This document shows, one piece after another, positions 7,835-14,086 of a stretch of DNA of 22,077 nt. A program made the position numbers and the translations under genes. The notes under the pieces were generated by a model. The model saw only the letters and a list, made by a program, of their open reading frames with translations, was not told the DNA's origin and did not search any database. How positions within the stretch are numbered: the stretch's first letter is position 1; every line of letters begins with the position of its first letter. The stretch comes from JBKCUA01 sp046318675 (lineage in GTDB: Bacteria; Pseudomonadota; Alphaproteobacteria; JAJTHO01), in NCBI GenBank assembly GCA_046318675.1, contig JBKCUA010000012.1, forward strand, positions 1 through 22,077, read 5' to 3'.

Positions 7835-7989
7835 CGCCCTCACCCGCCGCCGTTGGCGGCGACCTCTCCCGGGGGGAGAGGTGATTTCTTGTTTATTTTT
7901 GAAGATATAGACATGCATTGGAGTAGAAAAAGATACACCTCTCCCCCCGGGAGAGGTCGCCAAAGCGTTAGCTTTGGCGGGTGAGGGCG
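7835..7989. repeat. Palindromic repeat B
   Basis: The left arm 7835-7883 and right arm 7936-7989 are inverted copies of each other. Both read CGCCCTCACCCGCC, an inner stem, then a block like GGCGACCTCTCCC ending GGAGAGGTG. The inner stems differ in sequence yet both fold: GCCGCC/GGCGGC on the left, CGCCAAAGC/GCTTTGGCG around GTTA on the right. Each arm also carries its own CCTCTCCC/GGGAGAGG stem. The 52-base centre is AT-rich and unremarkable. Confidence 0.8.
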
Positions 7990-8000
7990 TGGCAACTGAA

Positions 8001-8053
8001 ACCCACCCATTTTGGGAAAGAGCCAAAAAGGCTCTCAGGCAAAATGGGTGGGT
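8001..8053. repeat. Long hairpin with perfect 14-bp arms
   Basis: ACCCACCCATTTTG (8001-8014) is the exact reverse complement of CAAAATGGGTGGGT (8040-8053). Inside it a second stem AGAGCC/GGCTCT closes on AAAAA. The lower part matches short repeat C at 7703-7724. The structure reads almost equally on both strands. It has no T-run directly after it, so it is not a textbook intrinsic terminator. Confidence 0.75.
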
Positions 8054-8083
8054 AGAAAACCTGCCAAGGCTCTGCTCTCGGTC

Positions 8084-8165
8084 GTCAATCGCGAGCGCCG
8101 CAAGGCGCGTGGCGATCCAGTAATGCTTTGTTTTCTGGATTGCTTCGGCTCCGCCTCGCAATGAC
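8084..8165. repeat. Palindromic repeat of the GTCATTGCGAGG / CAATCCAG type
   Basis: The left arm 8084-8120 starts GTCAATCGCGAG and ends GATCCAG. The right arm 8135-8165 starts CTGGATTGC and ends CGCAATGAC. The ends are inverted copies with diverged middles, separated by 14 bases. Palindromes with these ends are common intergenic repeats in many bacteria and often produce false proteins ending in a LAMT-like sequence. The false frame 7757-8161 is an example. Confidence 0.65.
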
Positions 8166-8289
8166 GGCGCTCTATTTTGGCTAATCCAGTTACTGGATAT
8201 CTCTATTAACCTCGCCCCCTTCCCCCGCTGCGCGGGAGGGCAATAGGCAGCGGTGGTCGTCCTTCAAGGCAACGGCGTTGGTGCGCGCT

Positions 8290-8429
8290 ATAGCGCGTTG
8301 CGTAATTAGCGGTAGACATTGATAAAGTCTTCAGTGCGCTATAAGTTATTTTTGTTCGGCCATTCGGCCGCGGCACTTTGTGCCGTGCGCTGGTTGCAAC
8401 TATACTTTTAATTGTGCAACCAGCTATAA
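8290..8429 (-). repeat. Dispersed repeat A, copy 2
   Basis: This copy matches 1-140 at 139 of 140 positions. Identity stops at 8430, and on the left it cannot be followed past 8290 because copy 1 begins at the window edge. The left edge sits at the centre of a perfect 14-bp palindrome, CGCGCTATAGCGCG (8284-8297). It lies about 120 bases beyond the rplT stop and has the same orientation to rplT that copy 1 has to hisH. Confidence 0.9.
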
Positions 8430-8472
8430 TGCTGGAAAATAGCCAATGTTATGATTTGTGTGCATAGGGTAG

Positions 8473-8543
8473 CTCCCCGGGAGAGGGCACCAAATCGTTA
8501 GCTTTGGTGGGTGAGGACGTGAAAACCGGAACTCACCCATTTA
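8473..8543 (+). repeat. Repeat B, third arm (diverged)
   Basis: CTCCCCGGGAGAGGGCACC, then CAAATCGTTAGCTTTG and GTGGGTGAGGACGTG match the right arm of repeat B (7942-7990) with several substitutions. The likeness continues through AACTCACCCATTT to 8543, matching 7999-8012. It ends nine bases from the rplT stop codon. Confidence 0.7.
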
Positions 8544-8551
8544 GCGATGAA

Positions 8552-8923
8552 TTACGCGGCCTTTGCTTTTTCCAACGCTGCCTGAGCCTGCTGAACAATC
8601 GCCACGAACGCGGCGTTGTCGTTTACCGCCAGATCAGAAAGAATCTTGCGATCCATGTCAATCCCGGCAAGGTTCAGACCATTGATAAACTGTGAATAAG
8701 TGAGACCCAAGGCGCGAACTCCGGCGTTAATCCGCTGAATCCATAGGCGGCGGAATTGCCGCTTACGCACGCGGCGATCCCGGTAGGCGTATTGCAAGCT
8801 TTTTTCCACGGCCTGTTTGGCGGTGCGGATACAGCTTTTGCGGCGGCCGTAAAACCCTTTGGCCTGTTCCAGTACTTTTTTATGTCGGGCGTGGCTGGTA
8901 GTACCCCGTTTAACACGTGCCAT
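8552..8923 (-). CDS. rplT: 50S ribosomal protein L20
   Basis: L20 binds 23S rRNA early in assembly of the large subunit. The 123-residue protein is strongly basic with the usual opening MARVKRGTTSHARHKKVLEQAKGFYGRRK and the core YRDRRVRKRQFRRLWIQRINA, followed by the GLTYSQFINGL motif. The C terminus is slightly longer and Ala/Lys-rich. It follows rpmI by 18 bases, the standard pair. infC, which usually heads this operon, is not present here. Confidence 0.97.
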   Translation of the reverse strand: MARVKRGTTSHARHKKVLEQAKGFYGRRKSCIRTAKQAVEKSLQYAYRDRRVRKRQFRRLWIQRINAGVRALGLTYSQFINGLNLAGIDMDRKILSDLAVNDNAAFVAIVQQAQAALEKAKAA

Positions 8924-8941
8924 CGAATAATCTCCTGTCGC

Positions 8942-9139
8942 CTAAATATAAGGGGAATACTTACGAACAATGTTCGCGTCGCGCTCTTTGAGGATGAAAT
9001 TCCCCCGCGCACTGCGCTTCATTTTCGTTGGTTTGCACGACAGGTTGTGGCGCTTATTGGCCGGGTAGGCTTTAATCTTCCCGGTGCCAGTGACCCGAAA
9101 GCGCTTTTTCGCGCCGCTTTTGGTCTTTAGTTTGGGCAT
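8942..9139 (-). CDS. rpmI: 50S ribosomal protein L35
   Basis: L35 is a small basic protein of the large ribosomal subunit. The 65-residue product reads MPKLKTKSGAKKRFRVTGTG, with the conserved KRHNLSCKPTKMKR and RGNFILKERDANIVRKYSPY blocks, so it is complete. A strong GGAGGA ribosome site sits six bases before the ATG at 9139. It excludes the in-frame TTG at 9151, which would overlap the site itself. The 92 bases between murD and rpmI may hold a promoter or a leader controlled by L20, as in other bacteria, but I see no clear structure there. Confidence 0.95.
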   Translation of the reverse strand: MPKLKTKSGAKKRFRVTGTGKIKAYPANKRHNLSCKPTKMKRSARGNFILKERDANIVRKYSPYI

Positions 9140-9231
9140 TTTATCCTCCAAAAAACAATAGATAAACCGCGCAGGCAGCCCTTCAGCCCGCCGCAGTGGG
9201 GACTCTTTTTAGCCGAAGTATCATGCTAAAA

Positions 9232-10605
9232 TCAAGAAAAAATCTTCAATACGATCGCCCGGAACGCATCCCCACGCGCCTCAAAACTGGCAAATTGATC
9301 AAAAGAGGCACAGGCGGGCGACAAAAGGATAACCTTTTCACCAAGGACAGCATCTGCCGTGGCTGCCGCAACGGCGTCACGCACGGCCTGATCCAAGGTG
9401 ACAGAGAGGGTAAAGGGAACCCGATGCTCTGTCAGCAATGCGCCAAATTCATTGGCGGCCGCACCGATGCCGAAGGCATGGCGGATTTTGGGGAATAAGG
9501 GGATAAGACTGTTAATACCACCGTCCTTGGCTTTGCCGCCCAGAATCCAATAAATGTTATCGTAGGCAAGCAGGGCGGGGTGGGTGGCCTCGGCGTTGGT
9601 GGCTTTGCTGTCGTTGATAAAAAGGATACCATTATGCTTAGCGATGAATTCCTGGCGGTGGGCAAGGCCGGGAAAATTAAGTAAACTAGCTTCAATGACG
9701 GCGGGGGTAATCCCGTTGGCCAGAGCAATGGCCGCAGCAACAGCAGCGTTCTCATGGTTATGCTGACCCCGTAGGCGTTCGGCTTGATGAAGATCAGCTA
9801 GGCGGATGGGGGTGCCGCTGCGATTGTCCCATAAAATACCATCGGCTACAAAAATGCCTCGATCGGGGCGTTGCCTAGTGGAAACCCGGATGAGGTTTTT
9901 TTGCGGTAAGCTATTGGCAATCGCCGCCGCATCTGGTGTGTCAATACAAACAATGGCGACATCGTTTGCCGCTTGATTGTTGAAAATGAGTTTTTTAGCA
10001 GCAACATATCCGGCCATGCCGCCGTGGCGATCCAAATGATCCGGCGTGATGTTGAGCAAGGCGGCGGTGTAATAATGCGGGGTGCGGTTGAGCGCAAGCT
10101 GGTAGGAGGAAACTTCCAAAATCATGGTCTGTGGCACGGTGCTAATATCAAGAGATAGGGCTGCCGTCCCAATATTCCCTGCTACTGAAGAAGGAATACC
10201 CGCCTGACGAAAAATATGCCCCACTAAGGCCGTGGTGGTGGATTTACCATTGGTACCGGTAATACCAATAAAAGTATCCTGTGGCCGGGCAGCGGCAAGA
10301 AGATCAAGATCGCCAATAATGGGGACGTTGTGCTTTTGTGCTTGTACGACAAGGGGATGTGGTGCGGGAAAATCGGTGGGGATGCCTGGGCTGATATGCA
10401 GGGCGTCTAACGCTTCCCAATCGATCGCCTCCCGGTTGCCCAAGGGATACCCGGAGGCGCCCGCCGCCCGCCGGGCAGGCTCACTATCATCATCGCACCA
10501 GATGTTCGCTCCCGCCGCTGCAAGGGCAGCAGCCACGGCCACCCCTGTCTTGCCAAGGCCAAGAATATAAACACGTTTGCCGGCGTAGGCGTGGGGAACA
10601 ATCAT
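9232..10605 (-). CDS. murD: UDP-N-acetylmuramoylalanine--D-glutamate ligase
   Basis: MurD adds D-glutamate to UDP-MurNAc-L-Ala with ATP in the cytoplasmic part of peptidoglycan synthesis. The 457-residue protein has an N-terminal Rossmann-like domain (KRVYILGLGKTG near 10-21), the Mur ligase ATP site GITGTNGKSTTT near 114-125, the central NITPDHLDRHGG motif, and the C-terminal ligase domain with FINDSKATNAEAT and ILGGKAKDGG. The ATG at 10605 overlaps the mraY stop by ATGA, which fits this cluster. The longer frame to 10689 would run back into mraY and lacks family likeness. It is followed by rpmI, not ftsW. Confidence 0.96.
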   Translation of the reverse strand: MIVPHAYAGKRVYILGLGKTGVAVAAALAAAGANIWCDDDSEPARRAAGASGYPLGNREAIDWEALDALHISPGIPTDFPAPHPLVVQAQKHNVPIIGDLDLLAAARPQDTFIGITGTNGKSTTTALVGHIFRQAGIPSSVAGNIGTAALSLDISTVPQTMILEVSSYQLALNRTPHYYTAALLNITPDHLDRHGGMAGYVAAKKLIFNNQAANDVAIVCIDTPDAAAIANSLPQKNLIRVSTRQRPDRGIFVADGILWDNRSGTPIRLADLHQAERLRGQHNHENAAVAAAIALANGITPAVIEASLLNFPGLAHRQEFIAKHNGILFINDSKATNAEATHPALLAYDNIYWILGGKAKDGGINSLIPLFPKIRHAFGIGAAANEFGALLTEHRVPFTLSVTLDQAVRDAVAAATADAVLGEKVILLSPACASFDQFASFEARGDAFRAIVLKIFS

Positions 10606-11684
10606 CGGATTTTCAGGCTCGCCAGCCCCAACAATGCAAAAATAACCGCAACAATCCAAAAGCGGATGACTACGGTGGATTCCGGCCATCCCATCTTTTC
10701 AAAATGATGGTGAATCGGTGCCATACGGAAAACACGTTTTTTCGTAAGCTTGTAACAGGCCACTTGAATCATTACCGACAACGCTTCAATCACAAAGAGT
10801 CCGCCAATGATGGCCAAAACAATTTCATGTTTGACGATAACGGCGACAACGCCAAGGGCACCGCCTAACGCTAACGAGCCTGTATCGCCCATAAATAAGC
10901 GGGCGGGCGGGGCATTGTACCACAAAAAACCCAAGGCCGCCCCTAAAATAGCTGAACAAAAAACGGCTAACTCTCCAGCCTCAGGAATATGGGGCAGGCG
11001 CAGGTACGCCGCGTACACCGTGTTCCCCACCAGATAGGCAATAAACGCAAAACACGCTGCAGCTAACATCACCGGCACAATCGCCAACCCATCCAGCCCA
11101 TCGGTCAGGTTCACCGCGTTGGACGATCCAATCATAACCACTAGTGTAAACACCACATAAAAGAGTCCAAAATCCAAAAGCTGATTAACAACAGGAAGTG
11201 CCAAGTTGTAGCGTAATGCTTCCGGGGTGGCACGGGCAATGAGAACCATAGCCCCAAGACCGATAATACTTTGGATAAGAAGTTTACGTTTACCGCTAAG
11301 GCCTTTCGTGTTGCGCTTGCTCACTTTCAGCCAGTCGTCAGCAAACCCAATACCGCCAAAGCCCAAAAAGACCAACAGTGCCGCCCAAATATACGCCGCT
11401 GCAATATCACTCCATAGCAGGGTTGATACCGTCACGGACAATAACATCATCAGCCCGCCCATGGTGGGTGTGCCTTTTTTGGAAAAGTGCGATTCCGGGC
11501 CGTCATCACGAATAGGCTGTCCGCCGTTGGATACTTTTTTCAGCCACCGAATTAATGAGGGAGCAACCAAAAAGCTGATGAGCATGGCGGTTAGTACTGC
11601 ACCGCCACTGCGAAACGTTAGGTAGCGAAAAAGATTGAAAAAACCACTTTCATCGGCGAAGGGCGATAGAATATTATAAAACAT
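10602..11684 (-). CDS. mraY: Phospho-N-acetylmuramoyl-pentapeptide transferase
   Basis: MraY transfers phospho-MurNAc-pentapeptide from UDP to undecaprenyl phosphate, making lipid I in the inner membrane. The 360-residue protein has about ten hydrophobic segments. Its catalytic motifs are present: DGPESHFSKKGTPTMGG near 61-77, FADDWLK near 114-120, NLTDGLDGLA, and the late HHHFEKMGWPE loop. The chosen ATG at 11684 gives the usual MFYNILSPFADE opening. It overlaps the end of murF by 11 bases, pointing to translational coupling. Confidence 0.97.
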   Translation of the reverse strand: MFYNILSPFADESGFFNLFRYLTFRSGGAVLTAMLISFLVAPSLIRWLKKVSNGGQPIRDDGPESHFSKKGTPTMGGLMMLLSVTVSTLLWSDIAAAYIWAALLVFLGFGGIGFADDWLKVSKRNTKGLSGKRKLLIQSIIGLGAMVLIARATPEALRYNLALPVVNQLLDFGLFYVVFTLVVMIGSSNAVNLTDGLDGLAIVPVMLAAACFAFIAYLVGNTVYAAYLRLPHIPEAGELAVFCSAILGAALGFLWYNAPPARLFMGDTGSLALGGALGVVAVIVKHEIVLAIIGGLFVIEALSVMIQVACYKLTKKRVFRMAPIHHHFEKMGWPESTVVIRFWIVAVIFALLGLASLKIR

Positions 11685-13038
11685 GGTGGGATTCTTTAAG
11701 CTGTATAAGGATTTTTTCAAGCCCCATGCTGTGCGAGCCTTTGATCAGGATCGTGTCGGTAGGCGCAAGGGTATCCATTAATACTGCGGCGGCGGTATCG
11801 GCATCCTCGGCGTGTCCTAGGCGCAGGGCAGGGGGTAATGCTTCAAAAAGATGCCGCATCAGCGCACCAACCGTTAAAACCTTATCCACGGCGGCGGCCT
11901 GAAGAGTGGGCAGTAAACTTAAATGCAAATCAACGGCTGTTGCTCCAAGCTCTTTCATGTCCCCGAGCACGGCAATGCGACGCCCTTGAACGGACAGGCG
12001 GCCAAATGCTTCTAGGGCGGCGATTGTTGCAATCGGGCTGCTATTATAGCTTTGATCAATGATGGTAATGGTGCCTTTTTTCCAACGCAGATGTTGGGTT
12101 AGGCCGCGCCCCTGAACGGGTCGGTATGCCGTAATAGAAGCCAAGGCGCGGCGGCCATCCAGCCCCAGCAAGCGCACCACGCCTAATGCCACGGTAGCGG
12201 CGGACACCAACGCAATATCACTCCCCTCCACGGTAACAAGATTGTCTTCCAGGCGGAAGGTGGTTTGGTAGGAACCAAAAGTAATATCCTTGGCCTGCAA
12301 ATCCGCCGGGTTGCCGCGCACGGAAAACGTGGTGGCGGTGGTATTTATGGCTGCCTCTTGTAACGTGGCTACTTCGGGATGATCGACGTTGTATAAAAAA
12401 GCTCCGCCCTTGAGCAGGCCATTGGCAATTTCGGCTTTAGCCGCAGCAATGCCCGCCAGACTCTCAAAATTCTCAAGATGCACCGGGGCAATGGCCGTAA
12501 TAACCGCCAGATGGGGCAACGCTTGCCGCGTCAATATATCAATTTCTCCGGCGTGGTTCATGCCCATCTCAATAACAGCATATTGCGTATCAGCAGGCAT
12601 ATTGGCCAAGGTCAACGGTACGCCAAAATGATTGTTGAGATTGCCTTTTGTTGCGTAGGTCGACCCAAACACGCTCAGAACACTGGCGAGCATTTCCTTG
12701 GTGGTGGTTTTGCCAACGCTGCCCGTTACCCCAATGACGGTGCCGTGCAGCCGATGACGGGCATAATGCGCGAGGCTCATTAATGCCTTAGTGGTGTCAT
12801 GCACTGTAATGCTGCGCGGGCTGGGGTGCGGTTTGCAGACGATAACAGCGGCGGCGCCCTTGGCAAGGGCTTCATCCACCCATTGGTGCCCGTCGGTATT
12901 TTCGCCTTTGAGGGCAATAAAAATATCCCCCGCCTTTAGGGTGCGGGTGTTGATGGACACCCCGGTAGCGGTAATTTCTGAGGGAACAAGAACGCCCAAG
13001 GCGTATTCTAGATCGGTCGCATTCCAAAGAAGTGTCAT
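11674..13038 (-). CDS. murF: UDP-N-acetylmuramoyl-tripeptide--D-alanyl-D-alanine ligase
   Basis: MurF attaches D-Ala-D-Ala to UDP-MurNAc-tripeptide, the last cytoplasmic step before MraY. The roughly 454-residue protein has the N-terminal substrate domain with STNTR-like VSINTRTLKAGDIFIALKG, the ATP site GVTGSVGKTTTKEM near 103-116, the NHFGVPLTLANM block and the EMGMNHAGEI motif. I use the ATG at 13038. An in-frame TTG at 13047 adds only three residues, and neither start has a strong ribosome site. murE, the usual upstream neighbour, is absent, and a family-9 glycosyltransferase stands there instead. Confidence 0.96.
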   Translation of the reverse strand: MTLLWNATDLEYALGVLVPSEITATGVSINTRTLKAGDIFIALKGENTDGHQWVDEALAKGAAAVIVCKPHPSPRSITVHDTTKALMSLAHYARHRLHGTVIGVTGSVGKTTTKEMLASVLSVFGSTYATKGNLNNHFGVPLTLANMPADTQYAVIEMGMNHAGEIDILTRQALPHLAVITAIAPVHLENFESLAGIAAAKAEIANGLLKGGAFLYNVDHPEVATLQEAAINTTATTFSVRGNPADLQAKDITFGSYQTTFRLEDNLVTVEGSDIALVSAATVALGVVRLLGLDGRRALASITAYRPVQGRGLTQHLRWKKGTITIIDQSYNSSPIATIAALEAFGRLSVQGRRIAVLGDMKELGATAVDLHLSLLPTLQAAAVDKVLTVGALMRHLFEALPPALRLGHAEDADTAAAVLMDTLAPTDTILIKGSHSMGLEKILIQLKESHHVL

Positions 13039-13094
13039 TAGTGTCAACAGGCTTTCATCTTTATAGTTTTATTAAAGCACCTATGAATGAAGAA

Positions 13095-14030
13095 TCAGTT
13101 GCCGTCTAGAAAAAAGGCGATGACCTCCTTTGGTGGTAATTCCGCCAACAGGGGTCGTTGGATAATCGTCACTTGCCCGCCCTTGGGAGCGCAGCGAGCC
13201 GGGTTGGAAGCACCTGAAAACAGAACAATGGACGGGCATCCCGTCACAGCGGCAACGTGCATGGTGCCCGTATCGTTGCCAATGGCAATGTGGGCATGGG
13301 AAGCTAACCGGGCAATATCGGCGATGGTTGTTTTACCATTCAGGTTCAACGCTTCTGGCACGGCAGCGGCAATAGTGGCGGTGGCGTCGGCGTCGTCTTT
13401 AGTACCCAGAAGCACCGGGATTATACTTTTTTGCACAAGGTGTTGGGCTAAGGTTGCATAATACCTAGCGGGCCAGCGTTTTTCCGGGCGATGCGGTGCA
13501 CTTCCCGGTACTAACAGCGCGTAAGGTGCAGCAGGTAAGGATAAGGACGATTGCGGGATGAGCCAATCCAGAGACGGCGGCGGAACGGTGGCTATCCCTG
13601 CTTGTTGAAGCTGATTTTCCACTCGTTCCAGGGTGTGGTTTTTGGTACGCAGGGGCTGGGTATCTTGGAGGCTGGCACCTTGTTGGAAACCGCTCCACTC
13701 AGGCCGGGGTCTTGGGGTCAGCAAACGAAAGTAAAATGCCGTTCGATCGCTGTTTTGCAGATCATACACCCGCCCCCATCCGCGCCGAAAAATTTTGGCC
13801 ATTCGCCAGTAATGCCGCAGCGGAACCCCCTTGGGTCTAGCGTCAATCTCTACCGTATCAACATACGGGCATTGCCGCGCCAACCCCGCCAGAGAAGGAA
13901 TGGTAAGCAAGGTTATCAACGCGCCCGGATGATGCGCCCGAATCGCTTTGAGTCCTCCAAGACATTGGATAAAATCGCCAAAACCACCATGCTTGATGAT
14001 GAGAATAGGGGGAGAGGACGAGGTAATCAT
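13095..14030 (-). CDS. Family 9 glycosyltransferase (heptosyltransferase-like)
   Basis: Family 9 glycosyltransferases add heptose or similar sugars to lipopolysaccharide cores on the cytoplasmic face of the inner membrane. The 311-residue protein has the N-terminal GGFGDFIQCLGGLKAIRAHHP motif near 15-35. It also has the C-terminal donor region, with LVPGSAPHRPEKRWP near 185-200 and the family hallmark IGNDTGTMHVAAVTGCPSIVLFSG near 252-276. Acceptor and sugar cannot be told from the sequence. No convincing ribosome site precedes the ATG. It sits 56 bases after pyrG and 47-56 bases before murF on the same strand. Confidence 0.9.
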   Translation of the reverse strand: MITSSSPPILIIKHGGFGDFIQCLGGLKAIRAHHPGALITLLTIPSLAGLARQCPYVDTVEIDARPKGVPLRHYWRMAKIFRRGWGRVYDLQNSDRTAFYFRLLTPRPRPEWSGFQQGASLQDTQPLRTKNHTLERVENQLQQAGIATVPPPSLDWLIPQSSLSLPAAPYALLVPGSAPHRPEKRWPARYYATLAQHLVQKSIIPVLLGTKDDADATATIAAAVPEALNLNGKTTIADIARLASHAHIAIGNDTGTMHVAAVTGCPSIVLFSGASNPARCAPKGGQVTIIQRPLLAELPPKEVIAFFLDGN

Positions 14031-14086
14031 GGCGGTGGTTTATAGCACCTTGCAGTTGCTGGGATTGGTTGAAATTTTTTAGGGAC

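Larger units (their letters stand above)
7623..8551. other. Non-coding repeat-rich intergenic region between pdhC and rplT
   Basis: About 930 bases lie between the 3' ends of the convergent genes pdhC and rplT. No reading frame here looks like a real protein. The longest (7757-8161, minus) runs across several palindromes and has a composition to match. The content is a string of repeats listed separately: copies 2 and 3 of repeat A, two and a half arms of a palindrome (repeat B), a perfect 14-bp hairpin, a CAATCC-type palindrome, and a GC-rich hairpin at 8222-8240 (CCCGC/GCGGG). The stretch 8241-8283 shows nothing I recognise. Confidence 0.8.

Noticed and set aside
7757..8161. 134-codon open frame on the minus strand
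   Set aside because: It runs across repeat B, the 8001-8053 hairpin and the CAATCC palindrome. It has no ribosome site or family likeness, and its sequence is what these repeats give when translated.
1..8429. Composite transposon bounded by the two direct copies of repeat A
   Set aside because: The region between holds only housekeeping genes, and neither copy encodes a transposase or has clear insertion sequence ends.
7617..8543. CRISPR array
   Set aside because: The repeats are palindromic, unequal in length and unevenly spaced, and there are no uniform spacers or cas genes.
10606..10689. N-terminal extension of murD into mraY
   Set aside because: MurD proteins begin close to the KRVYILGLG strand. 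The ATGA overlap at 10605 is the standard arrangement in this cluster.
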